Shown here: positions 56,239 through 64,000 of the stretch, one piece after another
Layout: each line of letters starts with the position of its first letter
How positions within the stretch are numbered: position 1 is the stretch's first letter
NCBI GenBank assembly: GCA_013339765.2
Contig: CM023449.1
Coordinates: forward strand, 111,167,778 to 111,231,777
Reading direction: 5' to 3'
From: Haemaphysalis longicornis
Taxonomy: Eukaryota > Arthropoda > Arachnida > Ixodida > Ixodidae
DNA: 64,000 bases
The notes under the pieces: model-generated
Database searches by the model: none
The model's input: only the letters and a program-made list of their open reading frames with translations
Told to the model about the DNA's origin: nothing
Program-made: the position numbers and the translations under genes

Positions 56239-57252
56239 TCAACTAAGATTACTGGAAAGATGAATCCCTAGGACTTTAAAAGATTCCACTACCTCAATGT
56301 GTTTAGTACCAAGTGTTAGTTTAGGCGAAGTAGCAATTTTATTTTTTGAACGAAAAAGAATTGCTTCTTTTTTTTCTAGGTTAATTGTTAGGGAATTTTG
56401 TTTTGTCCAGTTTAAGAGCTGATATAGGCTGCGGTTGGAGATTGTTTCGATTTCGCTAGTACTCCTTCCTGTGACTAAGGGACTGGTGTCGTCTGCGTGA
56501 CAAATTAACGAAAGTTCAGGCATTTGGAATAGTGTGTGAAGGTCGTTTATGTACACACTGAAAAGCATCGTCCCTCAAAGACTGCCCTGAGGAACACCTG
56601 TGGTTATGGTTTGTAATATTGAAGAAAACTCGTTTAACGACAGATATTGTTTACGGTTTTTTAAGTAAGACGCAATCAAATTAAGGACCACCCTGTGCAC
56701 TCCATAGAACGGCATTTTGTAATCAAGATAATATGTCTGATTGAGTCGAATGCTTTTGACGAGTCTATAAAAATTGCCAGAGTCAAACTGTGGCATCTGA
56801 AACGATGAACAATTATTTCCATTTGTTTTAGTAGTGCCGTTTCAGTTGAGCAATTTTTTCTAAAGCCATGTTGAAAGCTGTTGGGAGTGAGTGTTTAGTG
56901 AAGAATTTAGTGAACCGGGAGTGCATCGATTTTTCGGCAACCTTTGAAAATAGGGGCAAGATGGATATGGGCCTGTAGTTTTTGAACACGTTTTATCACC
57001 TCCTTTGAAAATTGGAATTACTTTTCCTATTTGCATATGCATCGGGAATGATCCTGTGGAAAGGATTAAGTTCATTACTTGTGTGAAAGGAGGAGCAATC
57101 AAGTCGGCCGCGTATTTAAACGGCTTTATTTGTAGTGTGTCTACATATGCAGCACTGATATTTTTCAGATTGGTAATTGCGGACATAACTTCTTCGTCAT
57201 CAGTGGGTGAAAGAAATATCGAGCTATGGTTTGTTGTTAACTCTTCGATCAT
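56239..57252 (-). pseudogene. LINE-B reverse transcriptase core
   Basis: Three adjacent frames. 57252-56860: FLSPTDDEEVMSAITNLKN, MQIGKVIPIFKGGDKT (motif 1). 56796-56575: an incomplete motif A region (SFDSVDH-like sequence is damaged), YLKNRKQYLSLNEF and GVPQGSL (motif B). 56568-56239: LFSVYINDLHTLF, LICHADDTSPL (catalytic box, with Tyr changed to His), LNWTKQNSLTINLEKKEAI and VVESFKVLGIHLSSNLS (thumb). Both catalytic Asp of the box remain. A stop splits GSL from LFSVYIND. Confidence 0.85.
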
Positions 57253-58020
57253 TAAGTTATCGTCGGCTGTTTATGTAGAAAATTGGCTTACGAAGAAATC
57301 ACTAAATAAGTTAGCTAGTTTGTCTTGGGAAACGTTTTCAACCTCATAGCAGATGACCAGGTTTTCATCCTTATTTACGAAACGCGGTAGTATACATTTA
57401 ATTTTTTTCCACGTAAGGTCAGAGCGTCCTACACCGTGTGAAAAAACGTCGTTGTAGTAAGAACTCTTAGCTTTTTAATAACTTTCACCAGATTGCTACG
57501 CAAGGTTTTGAATTCACCAAACGCGACGAGATCTTTAGTGCAAATGAGTTTTTTATACAAGCGGTTTTTCAAGCTTATTAGGTCTAAGACGGCTTTGCTT
57601 ATCCAAGGCTTTCGGCAGTGTTTAGTTAAGCACAGTGTTTTAACAGGAAATTCGGCCTTGTAAACATTGCAAAATTCATCTATGAAGCAATCATACGCTT
57701 CGTCTGAGGTAGATTTTGAATATACATTTTCCAATGTAACACTCGCTAAGATATCTCTGCATCGTTGTAAATTCGCTAGCGACATATCTCGAAAAACCAT
57801 TTCTTCACTGTTATTCTTTTGGGACGTCACAGCAGATATAAACAAGCACACAGGTAGATGGTCACTTGAATCGACAGCAACGACATCAGCCTTAATTAAA
57901 GAGGGTTCACTACTGGTGACAAATAAAACTAGAAGTGTGCAAGATGTTTCAGTTACTATGGTGGCACTTGATGATGATGGTTGGATGTTTATGGCGCAAG
58001 GCCAACTGGGGCAAAGAGCA
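57253..58020 (-). pseudogene. LINE-B endonuclease end and linker
   Basis: SSDHLPVCLFISAV holds the last endonuclease motif (SDH, catalytic Asp-His). It is followed by a linker with LANLQRCRDILASVTLENVY, FIDEFCNVYKAEFPVKT and RKPWISKAVLDLISLKNRLY then KKLICT, which is the typical PW-x-[TS]-x2-[IL]-x2-[LS]-I-x2-[KR] stretch before RT in CR1-type LINEs. The open frame is 57429-57851. The catalytic N-terminal part of the endonuclease is truncated. Confidence 0.8.
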
Positions 58021-58186
58021 ACAAAACAATAGTCATATATGAGGGTGAAACCTTAAACACTAAGTAAAGTCAGTAAAAACAAACGTGAAATCACGAAGCG
58101 ACAATGAGCATGGCTGGTGTATAGGGCCAGATTTCATGATGCGTGATAGGAAATGAGGTTTAACAACATTGACCTCTGACAAATAC

Positions 58187-58823
58187 TCAAACACACGTTT
58201 CATAGAAAACAATGGCATCGTCACCTAGAAAAAACAATGGATGTAGGGGAATATGTTGTCTGTAGAGTTCTCTGAAGTGTTTGTGTCGTGTTGTGTGAAG
58301 TGCCTTGCATGTGATTAGTATGTGCACTACGGATAGGGACTCTCCGCACCTGCTGCACTGGGGTCTAGAAGATCCCGTCAGCAGATACGAGTGCGTCGCA
58401 TGGGTGTGCCCTATCCGCAGCCTACCCAAGGCGACTTCCGTGTGTCTGTTGCGTGAGTCCGCTGGTGTACCGTCCCAAGTGTGGCTTTATTACATGTAGT
58501 TTGTTGTCTGTCTGTTTCGTCCCAGTGTGGTTTGCCATGTTCTGCGCAGGTGTTGTCTTATGTGGGCTTGAGGTCCTGTGTAGGGTACGGTTGTTATGTG
58601 TACAGTGTTCCTGAGGGCAGCAGCAGCAGCCCTCTCGTTCTGCAACTCATTCCCAGCGATCCCAGCGTGTCCTGGCTTCTTTGCATACACAGACATGATA
58701 GTGTTAAATACAAGATTAACTATGTGGTTTTTGGAGGTGTATGCGATGACAGTGCGCGAACAACACTCAAGGAATCTGTGTAGATGATAGACTTTGGAAT
58801 TTGATTTTCAAGTATGTGTCGTA
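58187..58823 (-). pseudogene. LINE-A RNase H C-terminal part and Cys/His tail
   Basis: HILENQIPKSIIYTDSLSVV and RALSS carry the third catalytic Asp. After a shift, KKPGHAGIAGNELQNERAAA has the GH-x2-I-x-GNE motif, with the usual final Asp replaced by Asn. Then RHLRRTWQTTLGRN, and in a third frame MGRLRIGHTHATHSYLLTGS, PQCSRCGESLSVVHILITCK and FYETCV followed by a stop. The R-x-R-x-GH-x2-T-H...C-x2-C...H-x-L-x2-C array is the usual end of I-like LINE proteins. Confidence 0.88.
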
Positions 58824-59430
58824 CAGTCGGGGACTTAATTTTGCAGACCACGCGAGCCCGTGGCAAAAGCCGCCGATGCGCGCCCTTGAGGCCTGGCGCC
58901 AGTTGTCGAGACCGGCGCGGCGCGCATGCGCGTCCTGTTTTACTCGCAGGCACGCCGATTTTCTTGCTTCCTGCAGCGGTGCTGCAATGGTCACTCACGC
59001 ACCACATAGCGACGCCTTTGTAGCATTCTTTTCTTCCTGATGGCACATTTGGGGCCTAACGTGACGATTGCGAGGGCTTTGGCGCAACTGTTCCTCGCGT
59101 CCTGATAAACACTTGCGCGTAATGCTTTATTTGTTTATTTTGTGCTTTATCGTTTATAGACGATGAGACTAGCGGCTTGCGAACGGCGTCCCCGAATGAA
59201 GCGCGTACGAAGCACAGTCTAGCGATACCGTGCTACCGACGACGAAATGCCAGCTATATGAATAGCGAACCTTTATTCACCCTGTTTAATGTGTAATTTG
59301 GCCACTGAACATAAATTTCAGATCGCTCTCCGCTGCCATAAAGTAGGCGATTTGCAAGTTATATAAAAGAAATCCTCTGTTTTATTTTTAATGTCTACTT
59401 CCTTACACAAAAATGATTGATAGAAATAAC
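58824..59430 (+). repeat. Left long TIR
   Basis: Contains the GC-rich block with GGCGCGCATGCGC near 58910 and the AT-rich inner part to 59430. It differs from the right arm by short indels. Confidence 0.85.
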
Positions 59431-59655
59431 CATATGACTTGTCTGTTCGTTCTGCGCGCCCGCATTATTCAAAACGGCACCTCGGGTTCCGATCGAAGAA
59501 CGCCATAACTATTCGCTATTTTTCGCCATATTATTATTCGCTATTTAAGGCCTTCTGAATGTTTTTGTCACTAATGAACGGGTGTTTAACCGCTGAAAAA
59601 CCATCAGCTTCTCCTTCTGTTTCGTTGTTGAACTTGTCCTTCCATTCCGCTGGGC

Positions 59656-59834
59656 ATCTGCAAGGTGGCCCTTTTCTGATGGAGGCGAAAAGCGAAAATG
59701 CTCAAGTGTGTTCGGGATTTAGGCGCATGATACACATTCCCAGGTAATCAAAATTAATCCGGAGCGTTCAAGTACGGCGCGCCTTATCGGCTGCGTAGCA
59801 TCGGCGCGATGAAACCTCATAATCAATCAATGGA
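59656..59834 (+). mobile_element. Ruka-type SINE fragment in the loop of the long-TIR element
   Basis: It shows GGTGGCCCTTTTCTGATGG, AGGCGAAAAGCGAAAATG, AAAATTAATCCGGAGC, TACGGCGCGCCTTATCGG and an ATAATCAATCAA tail. The tRNA-derived head is missing except for a few bases, so the copy is 5'-truncated or was deleted. It is nested in a DNA element that is itself nested in LINE-A. Confidence 0.88.
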
Positions 59835-60039
59835 AGCCGACCTTGAAGAATTGCTCCGGCCTTGGAGCAATTCATCCTCGTAGGCATAAATTCCTCAGCT
59901 AACAGCATCTCTGGCCTATTAGTAAGCCGGCAATTGACCCTTTCAAAAACAGCTTCTCAAAAGTAGCGAAGTTCACGGCATTCAAAGGGAGCCCGAGGTG
60001 CCATTTTTACGAATGCGACGGGTAGAGCAAACAGGCTAT

Positions 60040-60646
60040 TTATGTGAGTACGTATTTTTATCATTTCGAAGTAATGAAGTAGGCAGCAAAAACGCCGAAA
60101 TAATTTCTTTTATCAAACTTGCAAATCGCCTACTTTATGGGAAGTGGAGAGCGAGATAGAATATATGTTCAGTGGCCAAATTACACAATAAACAAGGTGA
60201 ATAAAGGTTCCCTATTCATATAGCTGGCATTTCGTCGTCGGTAGCGCGGTACGTGAGACTGTGCTTCGCACGCACTTCGTTCAGAGACGCCGTTCGCAAG
60301 CCGCTAGTCTCATCGTCTATAAAAGATAAAGCACAAAACAAACAAATAAAACATTACGCGCAAGTGTTTATCACGATGCGAGGAACACTTGCGCCAAAGC
60401 CCTCGCAATCGTCACGTTAGGCCCCAAATGTACCATCGGGAAGGAAAGAATGCTACAAAGGCGTCGCTATGCGGTGCTTGAGTGACCATTGCAGCGCCGC
60501 TGCAGGAAGCGAGCAAATCGGCGTGCCTGCGAGTAAAACAGGATGCGCGCCGCGCCGGTCTCGACAACAGGCGCCAGGTCTCCAGGGCGCGCATCGGTGG
60601 CTTTTGCCACGCGCTCGCGTGGTCTGCAAAATTAAGTCCCCGATTG
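60040..60646 (-). repeat. Right long TIR
   Basis: Inverse of 58824-59430, from the AAATAATTTCTTTTATC block to the terminal CCCCGATTG. Confidence 0.85.
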
Positions 60647-60855
60647 TACAATCAGTAAAATTCCATACGCTTCTGCTGAAAAAATTGTTGTGTGCACGCT
60701 CATGGTTCTGGCTGCATTGAAATTTGGACCATGAGCAGCGCACGACACCATAGTGGAGGTTTTAGAAGCGTCACTATAAAATTCTGCACATGTGTATTTA
60801 AACTGCAAAGACAGAAAGTGCTGCAGTATCGCAGCTCGTGGTACCCCGATTTTTG
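60647..60855 (-). pseudogene. LINE-A RNase H, N-terminal part
   Basis: CAEFYSDASKTSTMVSCAAH (first catalytic Asp) and SAEAYGILLIV (catalytic Glu), then the TA at 60647-60648 where the long-TIR element begins. The frame continues at 58823 with RHILENQIPKSIIYTDS once the insert and one TA are removed. Confidence 0.88.
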
Positions 60856-61383
60856 TCAAGTGTAATAAAAGAAAGGTCGCACGACACAGGGCGAACTTGC
60901 CAAGGCGGGTAAACTGTTTGAAAAGGATGACCTGTACACATCTAAAAACGAAGCACTGAGATCCGAGGCTCGCTCTTTCACTCTAAGTGAAAAGGGCAGA
61001 GGAACGGATGGGCGCTTTACAAAGAGCAGAGATGTTGATGTATCGTTAAAGACAGGATAAAAAGGATGATTATTCAGCGATGAAATTTTAAAAGCATAAA
61101 GCAAGTCCATGTATGTTCGTTGGTTCTCAAGGCTCCACTTATTATACTCAACATAAAGACTTTCAGCAGGGCTAGTGCGAAAAGCACCCGACGAAAGACG
61201 AAAGCCCAAGTGTAGCACTGGGTCAAGAATTCGCAAGGCTCTCTTAGTCGCCGACCCATACACCACACTGCCATAGTCCAAACGAGACCCAACCAAAGCA
61301 GTATACAAGCGACGCAAGAGTTCTTTGTCGGAACCATAGGATTGGTGGGAAAGAACCTTAAGTATATTCATTGTTTGAGACAT
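60856..61383 (-). pseudogene. LINE-A thumb/connection to RNase H
   Basis: The frame reads LKVLSHQSYGSDKELLRRLY, ALVGSRLDYGSVVYGSATKR, RILDPVLHLGFRLSSGAFRT then SPAESLYVEYNKWSLENQRT. This is the standard post-RT region of I-like LINEs, uninterrupted over 175 codons. Confidence 0.85.
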
Positions 61384-62340
61384 TTATTTTTAAGTTCCTT
61401 GATGTGGGGAATAAATGTGAGTTTGTGATCAAACACCACACCTAAGAACTTGTGCTCCTTGTTCACAGGAAGCGACACGTCATTAAGATGAATGTCTGGG
61501 TCCGGATGGACCCCACGCTTCCTGGAGAACACAACGCAGGAACTTGTTGCAGGATTCAATTTAAAACCATTCTTGTCTGCCCAGCCGGCAAGTTTCTTGA
61601 CACCAAGGTGGACTTGACGTTCGCAGATTGACATATTACATGATTTATAGGATATCTGGACGTCATCTACATACATGGAATAAGAGATTGTGTGTGGCAG
61701 TGCCTTACCAAGAGAGTTAATTTTTACTATGAAGAGAGTGCAGCTTAACACACCACCTTGTGGCACGCCATTTTCTTGCACGTGAACCCTTGAGAGTGCA
61801 CCACCGACTCTCACTCGAAACGTCTTTCTGACAGGTAACTGACAAGAGTGTTTAACATGTTACCTGAGACACCGAATGACTTTAGGTCACTGAGGATCCC
61901 GTACCGCCAAGCGGTGTCGTAGGCCTTCTCGGGGTCGAAAAACACAGTTACACAATACTGTTTATGAACGAAGGCATCCTTTATATACGATTCAAGAGAT
62001 ACGAGTTGATCGTTCGTGGATCGCCCCGCCCTGAAGCCGGCCTGGCAGCTGTCGAGAAGACCGTTGTACTCAAGGAAGTACACGAGCCTGCGATTTATCA
62101 TCTTCTCGAGAAGCTTGCACAGGCAGCTCGTCAGGGCAATAGGACGGTAACTTGAGGGGGACGACGGCTCCTTTCCCTCCTTCAGGAAAGCTACAACTAT
62201 AGCCTCCTTCCAAGAGTTTGGAATGTGCCCCGAAAGCCATATCTTGTTATTCAGGTGTAAGAGTGTTAGAAGAGTGTCTGCGTGCAGGTATTGTATCATT
62301 GTATATGTGATGTTGTCTGGGCCTGGACCTCAGCTCATGC
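61368..62340 (-). pseudogene. LINE-A reverse transcriptase core
   Basis: There are two long frames with a shift at about 61812. First: NKIWLSGHIPNSWKEAIVVA, FLKEGKEPSSPSSYRPIALT (motifs 1-2), LDSCQAGFRAGRSTNDQLVS (motif 2a) and FFDPEKAYDTAWRYGIL (motif A, Asp kept). Second: ENGVPQGGVLSCTLFIVKIN (motif B), SMYVDDVQI (catalytic YxDD intact), GWADKNGFKLNPATSSCVVF and HKFLGVVFDHKLTF (thumb). All catalytic Asp are present, and a single frameshift is the main lesion in this part. Confidence 0.9.
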
Positions 62341-62429
62341 AGTGAAAACTCTGAGTTATAAGAAGATGTTGACCTATTGTTATCTAGTATAGGCTTCTTT
62401 TCGGCCGTTTGTTTGTCTTTCATGAAAGT

Positions 62430-63640
62430 GTTTGTGTAGTGTGCTGAACTGCACACGTGTTGGAAGTGTTGTGCGAGTGTGACAGCCTGGTCTTCGAGTG
62501 TGTCCCCTGTTGTGCTGACCAGAGGCAGGCTGTGTGTTTGTTGTCCTTTCAGTTTGCGTATTCTCGTCCATACTTTCCGTGTGTCTGTGTAGGGAGTTTA
62601 TGGATGTTATGAAGGAACGCCAACTCTCTCGTTTTGCCTCACGGCGCACGCGTTTTCCTAACGCATTGGCCCGTTTTCAACAAAATGAGGTTACCCGACG
62701 TGGGGGTACCGACGAAGGACACCCCACTCCTTGTCCTGGGCCTCTCGCGGCCGCCTACAGTCCTCATTCCAGCACGGCCTCCGCTGGTTGCGCAGGGCAC
62801 CAGAGGCGTGGGGAATGGACTTTTCGGCGGCGTCGAGGATGTGCGCCGTGAGCAGTTGGGTAGCTTCTTCAGCGTGTAGGTGTCCTATGGATGTGTGGTG
62901 TAGTTGGGATGTCTCTGTAAATGTATTCCAGTTAGCTCTTTGCTTCATTAAACCTTTTATGGGAAGATTGACTGCTCGGGCCTGTACCTATATACGTTAA
63001 TGAAGTGGGTAATGGTCACTACCATATGGGTCCGTGCCACACCCCACTCAAGACATGGAAGGAGAATTGCAGAAACCAACAGCCAGGTCAAGATGTGAGT
63101 ATGTGTTGTGACCTATGTTATGGTATGTAGGCTGTTTATTGTTGAAAAGGCATGCTCCAGATGATGTAAGAAATTTCTCTATCAGGCGGCCTCGGGCATC
63201 CGTTCTGGAAGAGCCCCAAAGAGAGTTGTGAGCATAAAGGTCGCCTGTAAGGATGTATGGTTCGGGCAGCTGGTCAACCAGCGCCTCGAAGTCGGAGCTC
63301 GTAAGTGCAACATCAGGAGGATGTATATGGAGTATACCGTTATCAACCTATTAAATATTGTGCGAACGGCTACAGCCTCAAGGACGGTGTTCAAGGTGAC
63401 AGGGTGGCATGCTAAGGGTTTGCGGGCGATTATGGCCACACCTCCAGAAGAGTGTGTGCAGCCACCCCTGTCTTTCCTGTATACCAGGTAACTATTCAAG
63501 AAGTTTGTGTGTTTGGCATTCAGATGTGTTTCCTGGACACGCATTAAACTTGGCTGATTGGCATGCAGAATCTCATACACGTCGTCAAGATTATTTAGAA
63601 GGCCTCTGCAGTTCCATTGAACGATATTTTCTCTTCCCAT
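62430..63640 (-). pseudogene. LINE-A endonuclease and linker to RT
   Basis: It starts with Met at 63640 (MGRENIVQWNCRGLLNNL). Motifs: VQWNCRG (N-terminal strand), RVQETHLNA (catalytic Glu), SSGGVAIIARKPL, FNRLITVYSIYI, a shifted GDLYAHNSLWG region, then YGSDHYPLH near 63030 (catalytic Asp-His). Next comes a linker with LMKQRANWNTFTE and RRPCWNEDCRRPREAQDKEW then GVLRRYP. Two or three frameshifts and the change GDFNAH to GDLYAH indicate loss of function. The enzyme would nick target DNA to prime reverse transcription. Confidence 0.82.
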
Positions 63641-64000
63641 TATGATGTATTAGAGCTACTGGGTGTGACTATTTATGTAGGGTCTTTAGGGGCTTGGACT
63701 CTGGACGGGTTTTCTTTACCTCCTCTGGAGGTTTAGATGGATGGACCCGCTCCTTCCGCTGCAGAGCAGACAGGAAGGGTCCCACATCCACCTCATCATC
63801 TGATTTGGAAGGGGTACCCGGCGTACCGGACCCCCCGGACTTGGCACCCTTTGCGGTGCCCTTCGTTTTGGCCGCGACCAGCCGAGGGTGTCAGGCGCGC
63901 CCCGGGTTGGCACAGGCGGTGCGGCGGAGGTGGGAACTGCTGCGGTTTCCTATGTCTCCATCTCCTCCGGGCCCTCGCGTGGCTTTGGGGGCAGGTGGAT
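63641..64000 (-). pseudogene. LINE-A gag C-terminus (cut by window edge)
   Basis: The Pro/Arg-rich minus frame includes TLGWSRPKRRAPQRVPSPGG and ends about 70 bp before the EN start at 63640. The zinc knuckles, if present, are outside the window. Weak call made from position and composition. Confidence 0.5.

Larger units (their letters stand above)
55490..58025 (-). mobile_element. LINE-B: CR1/Jockey-like non-LTR retrotransposon, 5'-truncated
   Basis: It reads on the minus strand from the end of the endonuclease (VAVDSSDHLPVCLF, about 57880-57850) through a complete RT to a short 3' UTR ending near AATAAA (AATAAAAATG, minus strand, about 55488). It lacks RNase H, as CR1 and Jockey elements do. 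About five frame breaks are present. It sits directly beside the 3' end of LINE-A, probably inserted in LINE-A 3' sequence. Confidence 0.8.
58824..60646. mobile_element. TA-flanked element with ~600-bp terminal inverted repeats, in LINE-A RNase H
   Basis: The ends CAGTCGGGGACTTAATTTTG and, inverted, CAATCGGGGACTTAATTTTG are flanked by TA (58822-58823 and 60647-60648). The arms are about 58824-59430 and 60040-60646 and remain complementary throughout. Landmarks: GACCACGCGAGC, GATGAGACTAGCGGCTTGCG and GCGATTTGCAAGTT. The loop holds a Ruka fragment. The TA target and CAGT start fit Tc1/mariner-type ends, but the long arms and lack of transposase make it a fold-back-like non-autonomous element. 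Removing it with one TA restores the LINE-A frame exactly. Confidence 0.92.
58040..64000 (-). mobile_element. LINE-A: I-like non-LTR retrotransposon (gag end, EN, RT, RNase H), continues past window
   Basis: It reads from the right edge toward 58040: the end of a basic gag, endonuclease, RT, RNase H and a C-terminal Cys/His region, in I-group order. It is the most complete LINE here, with only a few frame breaks, yet its RNase H is split by a 1.8-kb DNA element (58824-60646). LINE-D is an older, more damaged relative. Its 3' UTR is short and meets LINE-B near 58030. Confidence 0.85.

Overview
This window looks like TE-saturated, gene-poor nuclear DNA of a hard tick (Ixodida). The main reason is five copies of a tRNA-derived SINE that matches the tick family Ruka: a head with pol III A and B boxes, a conserved body with GATGGAGGCGAAAAGC, and an ATCAATCAA tail. 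Around them are arthropod-type non-LTR retrotransposons with eroded reading frames. I recognise no intact host gene, rRNA, functional tRNA or CRISPR array. The names LINE-A to LINE-H below are local labels.

Layout. 1-1375: a cluster of four repeat units with tRNA-like segments, the last two inverted. 1735-2075: Ruka with a long (TCAA)n tail. 2287-2900: LINE-G RT fragment (-). 4309-4434: a 126-bp near-perfect hairpin. 5490-6872: a short LTR-type element with three LTR-like repeats (TRIM-like). 9673-15650: LINE-C (+), whose RT is split by a defective BEL/Pao LTR retrotransposon (10698-13628). 20862-24493: a 3.6-kb element with arms of about 1 kb around a damaged, unclassified transposase-like gene. 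24690-33010: LINE-D (+; gag, EN, RT, RNase H), pierced by a MITE (26369-26749), a hAT element with an exact 8-bp target duplication (26970-28994, itself holding a Ruka), a GC-rich insert (30321-31094) and another Ruka (32743-32981).

35938-38360: LINE-E (-). 39480-39960: pogo/Tigger-like transposase remnant lacking its DDE core. 40841-41616: a 776-bp snap-back repeat. 42120-44560: RTE-type LINE-F (-). 46722-49135: LINE-H (-), with the longest clean coding stretch of the window. 50776-53310: a TTAA-flanked 2.5-kb non-autonomous DNA element. 55490-58025: LINE-B (-). 58040-64000: LINE-A (-), running off the right edge, with its RNase H domain split by a TA-flanked long-TIR element (58824-60646) that carries a Ruka fragment in its loop.

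The parts do not form a pathway. They form a stratigraphy: LINE insertions first, then DNA transposons and LTR elements inside them, then SINEs inside those. Three insertions can be defined to the base because joining the flanks through one target copy restores the host element's reading frame or sequence. The strongest candidate for something little described is the long-TIR element at 20862-24493. AT-rich stretches of unknown content separate the elements. All family calls come from reading translations by eye; no database search was run.
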